This document shows positions 32,192 to 43,515 of a DNA stretch of 64,000 nucleotides, piece after piece. The notes beneath the pieces were generated by a model. That model was not told where the DNA came from, ran no database searches, and saw only the letters and a list, made by a program, of their open reading frames with translations. The translations under genes were made by a program, and so were the position numbers. The stretch is from Dendrophyllia cribrosa (taxonomy: Eukaryota; Cnidaria; Anthozoa; Scleractinia; Dendrophylliidae): the NCBI GenBank assembly GCA_024195265.1, contig JAJLRJ010000011.1, positions 3,865,866 to 3,929,865 on the forward strand, written 5' to 3'. The stretch's first letter is position 1, and each line of letters starts with the position of its first letter.

Positions 32192-32712
32192 ATGAACTCT
32201 TCGACGATTCGCTACCATCCCTATCAGCGCAATGCATCCAAAACAAATATTGAATCTACGCCATTACCAAACTTGACTATAACGCATCAAGCAACGAAGC
32301 GGACAAATGATTTACCACAAATATGCAAAGTTGGAAAGTATCTTTTACTGGAAAGACCCGGTGGAAGTGCTTTATATAAAGCAGTGGACACAGAAGCGAA
32401 AACAGAACTTGCTTGCAAGATAATAGACGTGAATAAATTCCGGGAGTCACTCGCGCCGATGTTTCATCTGCCACCTCACGACGGCATCAACAAGATTATC
32501 GAAATTTTGGTCAGTGACTCCTACGCGTATGTATTTTTTGAGCGATCCTTTGGGGATCTACACTCTTACGTTAGAACGAAACGCAGACTAAAGGAAGAGG
32601 AGGCCAGCAAATTATTTCGTCAGATCGTCAGTTCGGTTGCACATTGTCACGAATCGGGTGTTGTCTTGCGCGACTTGAAACTGAGGAAGTTTGTGTTTCA
32701 AAATCCCGAGAG
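32192..32712 (+). CDS. TRIB: Tribbles exon 1 (N-lobe to catalytic loop)
   Basis: 173 codons plus AG of a split Arg. Ends at NPE(R), just after the [10 protein letters not shown] loop. Donor GTAAGC. Reading past this donor gives a stop within two codons. Confidence 0.96.
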
Positions 32713-35700
32713 GTAAGCGTCGTTTTTCTCGATCTGCAAGTAACGAGGTTTTCATATAGCTATATTGCTCATTACTATATAAATTGTCGTATTTTCCATG
32801 TGCTTTATTGCTGAACCTATTCAGTATTGTTCGGTGTGCTCCTCGTGGCAAGATTGTGTGAACAGTGATGTAGCGTGGCTTATGAACGGGTAGTGCAAGA
32901 TTTGTTGTGGTTTTATCTCTCTTAGCTACTGACGCGGTGTGGTATTTTCATTGCTGTTCACTGCTCTTAATAACAAAATACATCGTTCTAAAAGGATCGG
33001 GCTTGAATCTAACCGTGACAAAAGGCTTAGAAATTCGCATGTATATTTTTTTCATGACAATAACAAAATGCTGTTCGTGTATTTCAGTTCATTTCCGGTT
33101 CGTAGCATTTTCTCGGCACCTGCACTTGGAATGTATGAAATCCATTTCGTGGCGCTGTTTTAGCAACAAAGAATGGAAAACTCGTAAAATTAGAAAAACC
33201 ACTTGAACTAAGAGCGAAATTAGAGGGAATTGTTAAGACACAAATCGTTGGATGCTAAAAATTATGATAATTTTGTGTGGGTTGATGTTTTATCATTTCC
33301 GTGGATTTCGTCATGCGCGTCGATGTGGGATAAATAGAAATCAAAACGCAATAATGGCTAAAAATTGGGACGTAGGCCTTTTCCGATGAAAGTTTGATTT
33401 TCATCGTTTTTCCTTTCACAACCCCCTCCGCATTTCTCATGTTTGCCCCGTTCCGGAAATGGCGGGTGTCAGCGGCGGGAAATTTTAATCTTTATTGTCA
33501 GTCTACCCGCTCGATCACCTCCTTTGGGCGAACTTTTCATCGAATCGGCAAAGGAAACGCGATCAATTTAATTGGATTTTGCGAGAAATGCTTTGAAATC
33601 CACGGATCAGGTTTAATTTTGAAATCAATGATGTGGTAGTTATGAGTCGTTGGCAGATGAAATCATTCTCCACGTGGCATTTCAAAATCTCTAAACGTTG
33701 CAAGTTTGTCAAGCCGGGCTTAGCCACGTGGAATTGCGTTACCGCCTTTGTGCTTTATTCTCGAGACATGGCCGTTATTTGGACGACAAAGCATTTATTG
33801 TAGAAACACAATTAAATTGCACGCTTTTATTCCTAAACTTACGACGTGTTCGGACGATCGCTTATTGTTCGTCAAGGTCTTCAAAAGACGATCGCTCATG
33901 TTGACAATCCTTTGATTTGTATCCGCGATCGTTAAAAGCATCTTTCTCCCCATTTTGATATAAGTGTTTTGTTTTAAAGTAATCCTTTCTAAGAATTGCC
34001 CGAGATTTCCACTGTATATTGTTAGAGAAATGTCGAATATTCGTCCATGCTTTCAAGTGCTATAAAAAGGGATAAATTACGAATAGATTGTCTAAAAGAT
34101 CAATTCCTTGCTTGCACACCATATGGGCGAGACCGCCACGAGATGATTTATACCTCATAACAAAAGCTGTCATTTTGTTTTATCAAAGGTGTTTCATTTC
34201 CTTGACAAGACATTCGCTCTTTCGCTTCCTTTTGATTTAATTTTTGTTTTGCGTGCTAATTTTGCACATTAAACTTTGCCCTACTGCCGGAAAAACTGAA
34301 ATAAATCGTTCAATTTAAATACAGCTGTTGACAAGAACTTGCAATGCTTTAAAAACCTTCAGAGAGAAACGAAATTGGAGCTGTTTTCTTTCAAAGAAAA
34401 AGGTTTGAATTCGTTTCTCAATCACCTCTATTTGATCATAGCTTTTAAATGGATTTTTAGTATAAAAAACAATTTCGCTTTCTTCAAACAATATTCAAAC
34501 GATGTCAGATGGTAAATATCATGTTTGCTAATGGAAATGATTCAGCGCTGCGAAATGAACAGTTTAAAGTCACGCCATTTTTTTACGTCTTATTGAAGGT
34601 ATACTGTTACTTTCAGCGCAAGGAATAATCGATTTATTGTGCTTTAGATCAAGGTGACATATAACCTGGGTTACATGTAAGACAGATGTCAGGTGAGAAC
34701 GCATTTTGACGGAAATTCTCGTGAATGGAGGAAGAAAAAAATACTCTAAAAAGAAAGGAAATGTATTTATAGAAAATCGGATCTTTTCAAACAAACCGGA
34801 CTATTTGAATCAAATTGTATTTCTCGATTGTGCATTTCTTTTTTCACTTCGCTGCCTCCATATGGAGTTTATCGTATGGCCTTTACAAGAGTTTTAGATT
34901 TTGAAAAGTATAAAAGAAGAAAATAAAACGGTAACAATGAGAAATTAAAAGACTTCTGTCTCCGAAGTAATCACGCGCTTATTTCGTCTGTATAACTAAA
35001 GCACAATTTAAGAGCATGCGACAAACCACAAGACAGTGAAATTCAACTCGATCTTTCCAAAATGCACAGGAGTTGTTCAGTTGATAGCTTGTTTATTGTT
35101 GAAATGTTTTAGCAGTAAGTGGTCTCGTTTTCTTTAGAAACACCAGCTCCTATCGGTCTGAATGCCGTACATGTGAAATAAAACGATCCATACACGTGCT
35201 TTTTACGGGACACCACCTGGTCAACGCCCTTTTGGTTCGTGAAAAATATCGCAATTTTAGAATTCACGTTTCTCGTAGATCTCGGATTGCTAGAAACTTC
35301 CATTCATTTAAATCCATAGTGCTATCGTTAAACAAAAGCTAAGCTCTCCATACATGTTTTTATGTTGATTTTTTTCACAAATTGACCACCGTATTTTGGA
35401 AAACTGATTGAAACACTGTCAATTCCGGTCGATCCTTTGTTACATCTCATTTCGACCTCTCTGATTCTTTGTCTGTTGAAAAAAAAAACACGAACCTTGC
35501 ACGATGCTCAGGCTAAGCGCTGCGAGCAAAATGTTTAATGAAATGTTGTCACATAATCTACGATTTCGAAGATTGAAGAAATTTGCGCTCCAGATTCAGA
35601 AAAACCCTTTGAATGCTTTTTTTTTGTCGTCATTCTCACATGCGCAATTCACGCACGTGGTTCGAGGGAACCCAACTTGCCGCTCACATTGTAGTTTGTT

Positions 35701-36621
35701 AGGTTCTTGTGCATTGTGTGGCGCAAATTGCGTTATCGTGTTTTCTGGACACGGTAAAATTAAAACCAATAAAAAGAAAATATCTTTAGAGATAATTAGG
35801 GTTTTTCCGACATGCGAAAGTTGCCCACAGAATCGCAGCCTGTCACTCTGTACACGAGCTGATTTTGCAGCCCTACGGAATGAGACCACCCAATATATTT
35901 CATTTGGCTACACCAAACACATCTATAGCTCTAGTTTACTTGTGAACAGGCTCCTTTTACGGGAATGGGGTTAAAAAGAAAATCAGCTAGCCAAGCGCGG
36001 ACAAGGGAAGGAGATAACAAAAAACGCCTGCTTGCAGGCTACTGTACAGTCGAATGTAGGAACCGCCTCACTTAAAAAGGGGGTTTAACTTTATAGAAAA
36101 CGCTGTCAAACTGTTTAACTATTGATAAGTAACGTTTTTGTTTCTTTCTTATCAGAACGAATGTGAAGCTCGAGGGTCTAGAAGACGCCTTCCCCTTGGA
36201 TGGGCAAGATGATACCCTGGAAGACAAACATGGGTGCCCTGCGTACGTAAGCCCGGAAATCTTACAAGCGAGTGGGGGCTATTCTGGCAAAGCGGCGGAC
36301 ATTTGGAGTCTTGGTGTTATGTTGTATACCATGCTAGTGGGTCGGTACCCTTTTCATGACACGGAACCTAGCGTCCTATTCACGAAAATTCGGCGCGGAC
36401 ATTTTACGATTCCAGATACAATTTCATCGAAGGCTAAATGTCTTATTCGATCCATGATGCGACGGGAGCCGACCAAAAGACTCTCCGCGAGGGAAATTCT
36501 CGAACATCCGTGGTTCATGTCTAGTTTTCATATCACTAGTCCTTGTAAAATAGATCAGAAACTTGCAGACCAAACGGTGCCCGACCTAGCGTCCGATGAC
36601 ACTCCGTCCTTCTTCGTTTGA
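32192..36621 (+). CDS. TRIB: Tribbles pseudokinase (complete, two exons)
   Basis: Scaffold pseudokinase of the Tribbles family; in animals it brings substrates such as C/EBP factors to the COP1 ubiquitin ligase and binds MAPKK. Exons 32192-32712 and 36156-36621 join through a split Arg codon to give 328 residues (human TRIB2 is 343). A polar N-terminus (1-45) precedes the pseudokinase domain. K76 (LACKIID) is kept; the catalytic-loop motif reads [11 protein letters not shown] (160-169); the metal-binding DFG is replaced by GLE (181-183), close to the family's SLE. HPWF (291-294) closes the domain, and the tail holds the COP1-type motif DQTVPD (312-317). A TAA stands immediately before the ATG in frame. 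The 3.4-kb intron contains no recognisable gene. Confidence 0.96.
32713..36155 (+). other. Tribbles intron
   Basis: A/T-rich. The 156-codon frame at 35504-35974 has no recognisable domain and no splice context. No repeat family from elsewhere in the window was seen inside. Confidence 0.7.
36156..36621 (+). CDS. TRIB: Tribbles exon 2 (C-lobe and COP1-binding tail)
   Basis: Acceptor TTATCAG. Encodes [13 protein letters not shown], the activation-segment and APE region, then [39 protein letters not shown] and the DQTVPD tail, ending SFFV-TGA. Confidence 0.97.
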
Positions 36622-37260
36622 GAGTGTTTCGCGTTTATAGCATATTATTTAATTTTCCCTGTGTATATAAAGTATATATATATAAAGCTACGTCTTCACT
36701 TTAGAGACGAGACGCAAGAAAAGATTATGTCTTACTTATTGCAGATAATTTATTAGATTAATTTTTACCTTTTGAAAGTTATTGCTAGTTTGGAGAATGT
36801 GAGTAAACCCTCTTTTCCTTTTCAATCGTTGTGCGAAACGCGCGCGCAACTCGCGTGTATTTCGCTTCGTTGAGCGACACGCGCGCGAGGATCAGAAGAC
36901 CAACTTGCAGTAAGGCTCATTTTGTGAATTTTTAGTTTTTTGACGCCGATATTTGACTAAGATAACCTTATTATGGAAAATCTATCGGACTTGTGTATTT
37001 TTCAATTAGAGAGAATTTTTGTGCCGAAGATACGAGTTTTAGGTGGGAGAAAAGCGGCACCAACTGCTAGTTTTCGCCTCCGTGTGCTATCCAGCGGCAA
37101 GAGGGAATTGCTGCTAGCTGTCCTGCAGGTTGCGGGGCTTATGGTTCGAAATTTAACGAAGGGAGACACGTCTCGACATTTTACTGTGCTGCAGTCATGG
37201 TTTATTGTTGCGATTAAAGATTGAGAAAACATAATACATTTGTCTTCTTCTTTTCGCTTT

Positions 37261-37620
37261 AGGGGGGGGGGGGGGACTCAGTGTGAAAGGTACGGGGACT
37301 GCTCGTCGGAAATTTTGAATAAACCCTCTAAAGGAGACTAATTTGAGCGTGGCTCAAGCTTTTTTTTAATTCTAAAAGATACCATTCTAAAACAGAGTTA
37401 CAGTGACTTTAATGATGATAAAGACTTGTCATCGAATGCTTTCATCTATAAATAAATTTTAAAAGCATTGTCATAAATCTTAACGTTATTCTTCGCGTGC
37501 CCCCTTAAACGACATGGCTAAAAATGTTGGCTTTCCTTCCTGAACTTCCTTAGTGATACCAGCCATAGTTTTCACCCCTAGGGGAGACGACGAGCATCCG
37601 CGTACTTTTGAGCGTAGTCG
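37261..37620. mobile_element. Degraded G/C-capped MITE
   Basis: G run, then GGTACGGGGACTGCTCGTCG and GAAATTTTGAATAAACCCTC; the right side has GGGGAGACGACGAGCATCCG. Closest to the 28.16-kb copy. It starts about 640 bp after the Tribbles stop codon. Confidence 0.7.
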
Positions 37621-37734
37621 ATTTACACGAAATAAATTTTGACGACGAAGTTAAACGCAAAATTTTGTTGCGACAGCCAACAGGTTACAAGTTTTTGAAG
37701 ACGGCTTAAAAGACTAACCACATGTTGTATCAGC

Positions 37735-37775
37735 AAGGTGGTATGACTGCTACAAGTAGAAACAGCTGTCCACAG
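37735..37775 (+). other. Decayed hammerhead-like segment
   Basis: GAAACAGCTGTCCAC matches the 3' half of the 25.2-kb ribozyme, but the CTGANGA box is lost. Confidence 0.35.
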
Positions 37776-38984
37776 ATGTCGGCGAAAAGAAAGGAGACTG
37801 TTGGCTGACTTGTTGAATCCATCACCTGCTCATGAATGATCGTACAAATTATGCGTGGATGTATTGCCCATTTGCCCTGCCCACACTATCTCTTGAATGG
37901 TTTCCAGGGGAACCAATAGGTTCTACATACATGCAGATCGGATTAGTGGAGGCGGGTTACCCGTTGTGAGTGTTGCAAAGTAGGATTCATCGCTTTAAAA
38001 AAAAAGGAACACAAGTATTAACGGAAATGTTTAAATCGGTGTTACGCGCGTAAATGCGGGTCGGCGAGTGTTTTGCCACATGCAAGGTGAAGGAAGGAAG
38101 GGAGAGAGAGAGAGTGGGTGGGTACGTAGGAACGTACCGTTTCTTCGCTTTGTGGAATTGTGCAAAGAACTGTGACCTTTACTTTGGCATTTCCTGTTAT
38201 TTTCCTTTTCTAGCTGACACTGTACTGAGACAAAAATGAACTCAATAGACGTTGGTTTTGCCCATCTAAAGAATAAAAAAGAATTCTAACCAAAAACGGA
38301 CATAAAATTTCTCAAACTGGAAACGAGAAAGAAGTATGGGCAACGAGACAGATTCTCTGCATTGTGGGGGTGCGGTATTCAAGTGTTTAATAGCGCGTCT
38401 GAGTTTCTCTTGTCGACCGGATATGTTACTATTCGTGTACTCTTTCACTGAGTTTGAAAACGAGCTGTACTGACAGAGTAAAGTGCTATATTCTACTTGA
38501 TAGCTTTCAAAGTTAGCCTCACTTTGTGTACGGCTTACATTTAAATATTCACGCTTTAGACTCATCAACAGACTCAAAAAGTTAGAACCGTCTTCAACTT
38601 GCCAGTTTAATAAACGTCACCACAGGAACGCACTGCTCAATAGCACTCATTTACATGTAAATGTGTGGTCAAACTAAAGAATTTCGTTATTAACCACTGG
38701 CACAACAGATAGAAGTCACTTAAAAAAGATGGAACTCATAAAGATAGAACTATTGTCATAAAACCACATTGGCTGCAACTGATATCGTGACAATGACGAA
38801 GATCTTGTTTGGAGATTTTAGGATTTCCCTCTTACAAGATCAATCTTATCTTGCTCAATATTGACCGCTAGCTTCAAGCACTTAATTTAGTAGCTCACAA
38901 GTAAAGCTTATTAGTCCACATAGTTTGCTCTTGAAATGGGTTTATGGTCATACGAGATTACCTGCGGTTTTATTTCACCCATTC

Positions 38985-39170
38985 ACGCCCAGAGTCAGTT
39001 ATGGAGACATGTAGTGTAGTTCAGTCTATTAAACTTTTGAGTCTCGCCGACGAAATCCTACGTTGCAACCATTCAAATGAAACCTCTTCAGCAGTACTTT
39101 GGCATGGTACCATTCGTTTTTTTTTTTTAATATTTTGCAAAATGAAATGTGGAAATATTTCTTGAATCCA
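38985..39170 (+). repeat. 88-bp-unit satellite element, single unit
   Basis: End block GGAGACATGTAGTGTAGTTC, one unit (GAGTCTCGCCGACGAAATCC), then TATTTTGCAAAATGAAATGT. Same termini as the multi-unit copies. Confidence 0.85.
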
Positions 39171-39174
39171 ACAA

Positions 39175-41370
39175 TGCCTCAGTTAGTTTGTACTGAGGTT
39201 GATGTTATGTGATGCTGAGTGAATTTTTTGATGATTTTTAGAAGTATTTCAGAGTAAAAAAGGGTGAGTGGGCGGGTGGGGGAAATTTGTGAAATAAAAT
39301 AAAATATTGAAGATTAATGTTTTGAAAATTAGAGTTTGAAGTTTATAATTAGTAGATGAACACCAAAATAGTCAGCCATCAACTTGGGGTGCCTTGCGTG
39401 GATATCAACGGTTTGTTGATGTTCCAAAAATAATTTTTCGCCTTCAATCCCTTCTTGAAAACCCCAGTCCTATTTCATTAAAATTCAACTGTCAAATGCC
39501 TCTTTAAACAAGATTAAGTAAACAACTTTGACTATATTACACATCTTAGGTTAAAGTAAGTGTCAAACTTTGCAACTGAAGTCTGATCTCGCTATTCTTT
39601 TTGGTCCGGAGGGTGTGTAAAACAAGATTAATTATATTGCCTATTCAGTAAAAAAAAAAACGATCCGACAACAGCCTTGCAGTTCATCGTTTGCTTGTTA
39701 CTATATTGATACCGTTATGCCGACCCGGTTTCAATATTGTGGCGTTGCTCTGTAAACAAGTTTACATCATGACGGCGTGTTCAATGACTTTCCACATGCG
39801 CGGCCCGTGATATGATAAATGGAGGTGAAAACTAGGACACGCCTTAATTTATTTTAAATTTCGCTTTGCGAATTCAAAGCCCCACCTGCACCTACAGAAC
39901 CAAGAACTGAATCTTAATTGATTTATTTTATTTATTTTCTAAGGTGGGCATACCGTCTGTACGATCATGCATGCGAGGGCGCGAGAAAAATCGTCCTACG
40001 CTTCTTGACTGGCTGAGTGTTACGACTTCCCGCACGATTTTTGTCTTTTTTCTTTTTAATTTCCTTTTATAATAATTTAGTTAGTGTTTACGAAAGTGCA
40101 AACTTTTATCTATTTGTCGTGATTCTAACAGTAAACTCCAATGTAAATTAGTCCTGAAAACCCCCTCGAAGAGTGACTACCATGATATTAGATTGGTATT
40201 ATATTATATATATTGTATTGTATATTGCATTGAGTACCCTTAGAGAGAAAAGGGAACTACTTGTAAGGCAGATTTGATCAATAATTTCACAATGAACAAT
40301 ATATAAAAGGAGAAAAGTTTGCTCGCGTGAAAGAGAACAGGAGAAAGCTAGCCTCTTTCGCATCTCAGTCCGTCCCCCAGAACTTGCGATGTCCTTTTTT
40401 TTTTTTTTTGGGGGCGGGGGGGAGGGGGGGTGCCGTCTATTATTAATGGATTAAAAGGACTTTTTTTTCATAACCCTGATATTGTCAAGTTCTGTCAGGT
40501 TCTGATATTGTCAACGGATGAATAAGTGCTCGTTCACTAGAACCCCGCGAAATCAGCGATATGGTAGTCTTTGATATTAGACTTGGGCATGGACAATGGG
40601 CAGTGAAATGTAACACTCGCAAATACTACTCAGTGCTAAGAGTACTGTTTGAAAGAAATATCTTTATCAGTTATTTAATTAATGACGTTTTTTGCTAACG
40701 GTGATATTTTCTTGCGGTCGCCATATCAGAAGCAAGTAGCCGCAAGTCACTGGAGTTTGCTTAACGCCATTCATAAGTGTGCTGTAAAGTAAATTTTTAC
40801 CAACTTCAATCTATCTTCCAGTTTAGACAAGACACAGAGCAGTTTTCAACAGACCAACCGCCATGTTGGTTTTGTATTATTATGCAAATTTCCACGTGAT
40901 TTCTGAAGGCGAAAACAACTCAACTCGGGAGATTTCAGACCAGTTGTTTATTATGCTTATATGTTTTTCGGAGCTAAATGCACTTGTACAGTGTTACAGT
41001 TGCTAATATACTTAAATTTAAGTTATTTTCGTCGCTTTTGTAACAAGTAAACAGTCTGCGTAGTTAACAAAACTAATACAAGCCAGATATAGAGCAACCA
41101 TTCCAAACTTCTAATAAAAAAAATCCTAACTACCAACTATCTAGTTCTCAAATATGATTTTTACAAGGATACTTTACTGTTAGAAAAAACTAATCTTCCG
41201 AAAATTGTTCTTTTATCGATATCCTATTGTTTGCCCCATGGCAGAGCACATGGCTAATTTGCACTGATCATAATGTTGCCACCAACATGGCGGCTATCGT
41301 GAAAAAGGGGGATATACTTCATGGTGGGTTTTAATTTATGCACATCAAAGAATCCGGCACTTATTTAGGG
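39175..41370. other. Intergenic, no gene recognised
   Basis: A/T-rich with a T run then G run at about 40398-40430. No exon or RNA gene supported. Confidence 0.45.
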
Positions 41371-41470
41371 CTAAAAACTCATTTTAAAATGGTTAGCTTT
41401 TATTTACTGTTATGGATATCACTACCCATAACAGTAATTAAAAGCTAACCATTTTAAAATGAGTTTTTAG
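41371..41470. repeat. 100-bp foldback
   Basis: CTAAAAACTCATTTTAAAAT is mirrored by ATTTTAAAATGAGTTTTTAG, with arms of about 44 bp. Confidence 0.92.
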
Positions 41471-41537
41471 GATCCCTATATGATAGGATCCGTATATGGT
41501 GTGTTACCATGAAGTATATACCGAAAAAGGCCTATTT

Positions 41538-41752
41538 ACAGTTGTCTACTTAGTAGCCTGGCCTTGGTGTGAAAATGATGCTGAAGTTGACTTTGTCTTG
41601 ATAGAAACCTTCCTTCTTTTCATATGTAAATCATGTTGTTCTAATGTTAACCAACATGATTTACATATGAAAAGCAGGAAGGTTTGTATCAAAACAAAGT
41701 CAACTCCAGCCTCACTTTCACTCAAAGGCCAGGGTACTAAGCACACAACTGT
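41538..41752. repeat. 215-bp foldback
   Basis: ACAGTTGT...TTCATATGTAAATCATG pairs with CATGATTTACATATGAA...ACAACTGT with modest divergence between arms. Confidence 0.9.
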
Positions 41753-41768
41753 AAAATGGTCTATTAAG

Positions 41769-41998
41769 TGTCGTAAAACCAAAACCAAAGTAATCACTCT
41801 GACCAATCACAGCAGACGCAGACAATCCAATGGACCAATCAGAACTGAAAGCAAATACATGTAGCCGGCGCCAAGCGCGGGAAAACGCGTGCGAGCAAAT
41901 CACGATTGGTTTTGTTTTTACTTCTGATTGGTCAAAGGAGTGGCACGAGATTTTTTAGCCAATCACAAAATGTAGCAATGCTAAAATAAGCAATTGCT
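41769..41998. repeat. CCAAT-rich dispersed repeat with central GCGCGGGAAAA (copy 1)
   Basis: Six CCAAT or ATTGG pentamers in about 180 bp and, centrally, GGCGCCAAGCGCGGGAAAAC. Further copies lie at 48.17, 60.48 and 61.22 kb; a degraded one is at about 7.83-7.98 kb. Confidence 0.88.
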
Positions 41999-42568
41999 AA
42001 ATTATTTTCGATACTCAATAAAAACTTCTCTAAGACACATGATAGATAGAATGTTACACATTCAGTCAATTCCATTGCCAGCCGAAGATCAGAAGTCAGC
42101 GTTCCAGTTAAAACGTCGCGATCCACATCTAAAGTGACTACATGAAACGATATAAAAGAAAACTATCATTTTGAAACCTCCACGATGAATAAGCATACTT
42201 TTTCAAGACATATGTAATCAATAAAAAAAATTGTGCACTGAAATTTTTCGAATACTGTGCGGAGTGCTCTGTGAACAGTGCTTCGCTCATATCGTGTCAA
42301 CAGCGATTCACACTTTATAGGGAAACGAAAAACGTGAAAACAAATAGATTTAAAATGGGAGGTAGAGGAGGGACAGCATAAAAGGGAACCCATCTCCTTC
42401 AGCTACATGATACGCAACTAATCAATACTCTGTACTCTTCAGGCCGGCATGCAACTAGATATGGCCCTGTGACCTACAAACGTTAGTTCTGACCTGACTT
42501 AAGTTAATCTGTGTCCGTACGAAAATCTTGACCGTCTCAAACCTTGACTGGCTAAAAAGAGCACAACA

Positions 42569-42740
42569 GTGGAATACCGATATAACGAAGTAACAAGTTT
42601 CTGGGGGTGTGTGTTCGATATAACGGGAGTTCGTTATATCGGGGCTATTTTCCATACATTTTACTATAACTGGGATGAAGAATATCGTTCGTTATACCGG
42701 GATCTACTTTATATCGGGGTTTGTTATATCGGGGTTCCAC
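42569..42740. mobile_element. Inverted-repeat MITE (TATATCGGGGTTCCAC family)
   Basis: GTGGAATACCGATATAACGA at the left is mirrored by TTATATCGGGGTTCCAC at the right; GTTATATCGGGG recurs internally. Resembles mariner-derived MITEs. Confidence 0.75.
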
Positions 42741-43389
42741 TTTAATGAAAAACACGAGAGAAAGCCACCCGCTAACTGCGAAACGTCACTACTTTGATAT
42801 AACTGAAGATCTCTGAAAGTAAATATTGGGTGTGGTCAAATGTAAATTCCGGATTTAATCCGGTAAAGTGGATAGCTGACAGGTGTTAACTGAACACAAG
42901 GCTTCCATTTTATCTTTTTTTAGGTTAAACAAGGGAAGTAAAATATCCGTTGAACAGTGCTTAAACGTTTTTCGCCTATACCTGACTGAAAATTAAAGTC
43001 GTAGCCTAATATAATAAACTGTGATAAACAGTGATAAACTGTGGCTAAAACAAAAGAAAGGCGCGGCGGCTCCCCCCATTTCTCCTGACGCAACCAGTCA
43101 GTGCTTCAAATAAAGAGTAGGCACGTTAGGGTCACCAGTTTGACCGACTAGAACTGCAGAAAACATCCTGACTTGCATTAGGTCAGACCTTTGTCCCATG
43201 AAGAGAGCTCTATTTTTAGAACATAAGTTTTTTCAGTCCGGACGCGGGGTGGGAGTGTCAGGCTCTAAGGGCCTGGACACCAATCGCGTAAGATTCGCGG
43301 AAACTTACGATCGGGAAGCTCGAAGTTCGCCGCAAAAAATGTTCCCTAAATGAGTCGTTAGAAGTGAAGCCTTCGCGAAAAGAACAATT

Positions 43390-43515
43390 ATGCCGGACAG
43401 AATAAGCGTCAGAAGCTTTCTAAATGAAGCTAGAGAGGATGTATCGTCTCCGACAACCTCGAATTTCATGTCAACAATGAACGCTTGCCGAAACACTGTC
43501 GGAGCATTAGAGGAG
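43390..43515 (+). CDS. ASAP: ASAP exon 1
   Basis: MPDRISVRSFLNEAREDV then SSPTTSNF and NACRNTVGALEE, nearly colinear with vertebrate ASAP N-termini. Donor GTGAGA; phase 0. Confidence 0.96.

Noticed and set aside
35504..35974. 156-codon frame in the Tribbles intron
   Set aside because: No recognisable domain, skewed composition, no exon borders in phase with Tribbles; taken as chance.
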